Source: Schlesneria sp.
GTDB lineage: Bacteria > Planctomycetota > Planctomycetia > Planctomycetales > Planctomycetaceae
NCBI GenBank assembly: GCA_025353525.1
Contig: JANXOO010000984.1
Location: 1 to 9,771, forward strand
Reading direction: 5' to 3'
DNA length: 9,771 bases
The notes under the pieces were generated by a model, which saw only the letters and a list, made by a program, of their open reading frames with translations, was not told where the DNA came from and searched no databases. The position numbers and the translations under genes were made by a program. The stretch's first letter is position 1. Every line of letters begins with the position of its first letter. Of the stretch, positions 7,716 through 9,771 are shown in pieces.

Positions 7716-8183
7716 ATGTCATCCCGCCGTCATCAAGCCCGTGAAGTCGTTTTGCAAATGTTGTTTCAGAAAGATCTGAATCCCGACATTTCTGCCGATG
7801 CGATCCGCGAGCAAATTCAGGAACTGCTTGAAAACAACGAACAACTCTGCCGGTTTGCGTGGAGTCTGTTTGCAGGGACTGTCGAATCACAAAAGGCGAT
7901 CGATCAAAAGATCGAGTCGGTCGCATCCAACTGGACGGTCAGCCGCATGCCACCGACCGACCGCAACGCGATCCGACTGGGCGCGTTTGAACTTCTTTAC
8001 ACTGACACTCCGCATCCCGTCGTGATCGACGAAGCACTGGAACTTGCCAAAAGCTTCGGTACGGCCCAATCGGCATCATTCGTGAACGGGATTCTCGACA
8101 AGCTCGTTCCATCGATCAAACGATCAGCACCCGTCAATCGCGAACCCGCATCCCGCGACGAACCCCCGAAAGCATTCCCCTAA
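7716..8183 (+). CDS. nusB: Transcription antitermination factor NusB
   Basis: RNA-binding all-helical protein that works with NusE (ribosomal protein S10) at boxA elements, chiefly for rRNA antitermination. The 155-residue product begins SSRRHQAREVVLQMLFQKDL, the typical (R/H)-x-A-R-E-xx-x-Q-x-L-(F/Y) NusB opening. It continues with IDQKIESVASNWTVSRMPPTDRNAIRLGAFELL and VVIDEALELAKSFGT followed by SASFVNGILDKL, the family's C-terminal signature. The last ~20 residues are a charged, Pro-rich tail beyond the fold. The ATG at 7716 puts the opening motif at the N-terminus; only a weak AGAG precedes it. Position after ribH matches the common ribH-nusB order. Confidence 0.95.
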   Translation: MSSRRHQAREVVLQMLFQKDLNPDISADAIREQIQELLENNEQLCRFAWSLFAGTVESQKAIDQKIESVASNWTVSRMPPTDRNAIRLGAFELLYTDTPHPVVIDEALELAKSFGTAQSASFVNGILDKLVPSIKRSAPVNREPASRDEPPKAFP

Positions 8184-8237
8184 GGCCAGAGTTCCAAAGT
8201 TCGTGATGCGGATAATCCGTTTGTGTTTTTGCAGAAT

Positions 8238-9284
8238 ATGAAGTTTCAGATGACCGATTCTCCGACGGATCTGTTTCGAATTCTCGATGCATCAGCCAAT
8301 CGGACGCGTGAAGGGCTACGCGTTGTCGAAGACTTTGTGCGGTTTGCACTGAACGATGCCCATCTTTCCCGATTCCTGAAAGAATGCCGACACGAACTGA
8401 CCGCCATCCTGGCGACGCTCCCTGCGTCCAGCCTCCTGGCTGCTCGCGATACCTTGTCCGATGTTGGCACAACAATTTCCACACCCGCTGAAACGTTGCG
8501 AACGACGACGGTTGATGTCGTTCGGGCGTCGTTCAAACGGACGCAAGAAGCGCTGCGGACTCTGGAAGAGTATGGCAAAATCGCCGATCCGAAAATCGCC
8601 TCACGATTCGAACAATTGCGGTATCAGATCTATACCGCAGAGAAAGCAGTCTTGAAAACGGAAGCGGCCCGGAGTCTGCTTCACGATCAACGCGTCTATT
8701 TGCTGATCACTTCAGCGCTGTGCGAATGTGGTCTGGAAGCCGTCGTGAAATCGTCGCTCGACGCTGGCGTGAGGATGTTTCAGTTGCGCGAGAAAACGAT
8801 GCCGGATCGCGAACTGGTGTCGCTCGCACGAGCGGTTCGCGCGTGGACCGCTCAGGCAGGAGCCCTGTTAATCATCAACGATCGCCCCGATATCGCCATT
8901 CTGGCCCGGGCCGACGGCGTGCATGTCGGGCAGGACGAGTTGACCATTCAGGATGCGCGAACGATTGTTGGACCCAATTGTCTGGTAGGAGTTTCAACGC
9001 ATTCGATCGAGCAGGCTCAACGCGCGGTCATCGAAGGTGCCGATTACATCGGTGTCGGCCCGACGTTTTCGAGTGGCACCAAAACGTTTGCCGATTTTCC
9101 TGGCCTGGACCTGATTCGTCGAGTTGCATCGGAAATCAGTTTGCCCTGGTTTGCCATCGGTGGCATCGAAGACCGCAATGCGGCCGATGTCAAGAAGGCA
9201 GGTGCAACACGAATTGCCGTCAGCGGCACGGTTTGCCGCAGCCGGAACCCGGCGGATGCAATCAGGCAACTGGCATTTACCTGA
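8238..9284 (+). CDS. thiE: ThiD2-type domain fused to thiamine-phosphate synthase ThiE
   Basis: Likely bifunctional thiamine enzyme of 348 residues. The C-terminal half (about 150-348) is a ThiE TIM barrel joining HMP pyrophosphate and thiazole phosphate. It shows FQLREK at 181-186, IINDR at 212-216, DGVHVGQDE at 226-234, VGVSTHS, DYIGVGPTF-SSGTK with G274-P275 and K282, and the phosphate-binding IGGI at 307-310. The N-terminal half (about 10-140) carries RILDASANRTREGLRVVEDF and a Thr/Arg-rich helical region. This resembles the ThiD2 domain, reported as a strictly HMP-phosphate-specific kinase and found fused to ThiE in several bacteria. The kinase role here is inferred from that family. Starts at GTG 8223 and ATG 8250 are also possible; I prefer the ATG at 8238. 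It follows nusB by 54 bp and is probably the last gene of the rho cluster. Confidence 0.92.
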   Translation: MKFQMTDSPTDLFRILDASANRTREGLRVVEDFVRFALNDAHLSRFLKECRHELTAILATLPASSLLAARDTLSDVGTTISTPAETLRTTTVDVVRASFKRTQEALRTLEEYGKIADPKIASRFEQLRYQIYTAEKAVLKTEAARSLLHDQRVYLLITSALCECGLEAVVKSSLDAGVRMFQLREKTMPDRELVSLARAVRAWTAQAGALLIINDRPDIAILARADGVHVGQDELTIQDARTIVGPNCLVGVSTHSIEQAQRAVIEGADYIGVGPTFSSGTKTFADFPGLDLIRRVASEISLPWFAIGGIEDRNAADVKKAGATRIAVSGTVCRSRNPADAIRQLAFT

Positions 9285-9602
9285 TACGTGATTCGCATCA
9301 TACGGGATTTGTTTTTAATCGGTCCGGGTGTCAGCAGATTTCAATGACCCTGTCACGCGGGGCTGGCCTGAGTCATCCTCTGTGTGCTCGCATATCCTGC
9401 TCGTCGACGGATTTGGTGACCTGCGCGACGAGAGTTTGCGCGGCAATCGAAGGCTTCTTGTCTCTATTATCAGGGACGAATTCCGGCTTTCAAATTGACG
9501 CACGCTTGTTTGCTTCCTTATGATGCCATAAGTCACGATTGATGCCTTCTCCCCGCCGCAAAAATCCTCCCGCCTGATCGAATGTCCCTGGAGTCGAACC
9601 AC
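9285..9602. other. 318-bp non-coding region after thiE
   Basis: No convincing coding frame is present; the reverse-strand frame over 9315-9602 has no recognisable family features and lies over the promoter and start of the next gene. An imperfect short inverted repeat (CGTGAT...ATCATACG, 9287-9304) followed by a T-rich stretch could be a poor terminator for the upstream operon, but the pairing is interrupted. The right part holds a promoter candidate, listed separately. Confidence 0.45.
9495..9524 (+). promoter_or_regulatory. Candidate sigma70-type promoter for the secreted-protein gene
   Basis: TTGACG at 9495-9500 and TATGAT at 9519-9524 are separated by 18 bp, each one mismatch from the TTGACA/TATAAT consensus. 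Transcription would begin near 9531, giving a leader of about 70 nt before the ATG at 9603. It is placed sensibly in the gap after thiE. This rests on consensus matching only. Confidence 0.45.
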
Positions 9603-9771
9603 ATGCTGGTTTCCCGATTCACCGTGTTGTTACCGATTTTGATTGTATTCGTCGGTATTCATACGGCGTTGGCTCAAGAACCCGTTATTGGTGGAACGGT
9701 GCCCGGCGCACTCGCACCGGGTGTGATGGCTCCGCTTCAGATCAATGGCGGAAACCTGGCAGTCGCCAAAC
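9603..9771 (+). CDS. Secreted protein with signal peptide, 3' end missing
   Basis: An open frame of 56 full codons runs to the window edge. The ATG at 9603 is preceded by GGAG at 9590-9593, nine bases upstream, one of the better ribosome sites in the window. An in-frame ATG at 9582 is possible but has no such site. The product begins MLVSRFTVLLPILIVFVGIH and then TALAQEP: one Arg, a hydrophobic core, and an ALA-Q signal-peptidase I site, so export is likely. The visible mature part is Gly/Pro/Ala-rich (GGTVPGALAPGVMAPLQ) and too short to assign a family. Function unknown. Confidence 0.7.
   Translation, partial: MLVSRFTVLLPILIVFVGIHTALAQEPVIGGTVPGALAPGVMAPLQINGGNLAVAK

Noticed and set aside
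8184..8237. Possible TPP riboswitch upstream of thiE (GGATAATCCG resembles a thi-box fragment)
   Set aside because: The gap is only 54 bp, there is no CTGAGA element, and the match is explained by a short hairpin.
8720..9523. 267-codon + strand frame overlapping thiE
   Set aside because: Its first 565 bases lie in a different frame of the well-supported thiE barrel; Arg/Ser/Cys-rich composition and no recognisable motifs.

Overview
The window looks like chromosomal DNA of a planctomycete (Planctomycetota) or a close relative. This is inferred from the protein style: an unusual long N-terminal extension on Rho, weak Shine-Dalgarno sequences, a ThiE fused to an N-terminal ThiD2-type domain, and a large membrane/coiled-coil protein of a kind I associate with planctomycetes. 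No rRNA or other definitive marker is present, so the assignment is tentative. I see no tRNA, rRNA, CRISPR array, insertion sequence or prophage.

Region 1 (1-3589, + strand) is a compact methionine-sulfoxide repair locus. It starts inside a gene for an extremely Met-rich protein: 47 of 216 visible residues are Met, there is no Cys, Trp, Tyr or Asn, and three diverged ~57-residue repeats can be aligned. Next come msrP, a Tat-exported molybdopterin methionine sulfoxide reductase, and an msrQ-type haem membrane protein fused to a complete NAD(P)H-flavin/2Fe-2S reductase. The organisation resembles the MrpX/YedY/YedZ hypochlorite-scavenging system described in Azospira. Here the cytoplasmic electron donor is built into MsrQ, so NAD(P)H to FAD/2Fe-2S to haem to Mo enzyme to oxidised Met-rich sink could all be encoded by three adjacent genes. 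This is the most interesting part of the window.

Region 2 (3590-5191) holds a 99-bp convergent gap with an imperfect direct repeat, then a minus-strand gene for a 500-residue membrane-anchored coiled-coil protein of unknown function.

Region 3 (5192-5621) is a 430-bp gap between divergent genes. It must carry the promoters of rho and of the minus-strand gene. Its last ~220 bp, the rho leader, are C-rich and G-poor on the + strand, as expected for a Rho-binding leader.

Region 4 (5622-9284, + strand) is a housekeeping cluster with short gaps: rho (termination factor with a disordered N-terminal extension), ribH (lumazine synthase), nusB (antitermination factor) and a thiD2-thiE fusion (thiamine phosphate synthesis). 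It probably forms an operon.

Region 5 (9285-9771) is a 318-bp non-coding stretch with a candidate sigma70-type promoter. It is followed by the start of a gene for a secreted protein that runs off the window.
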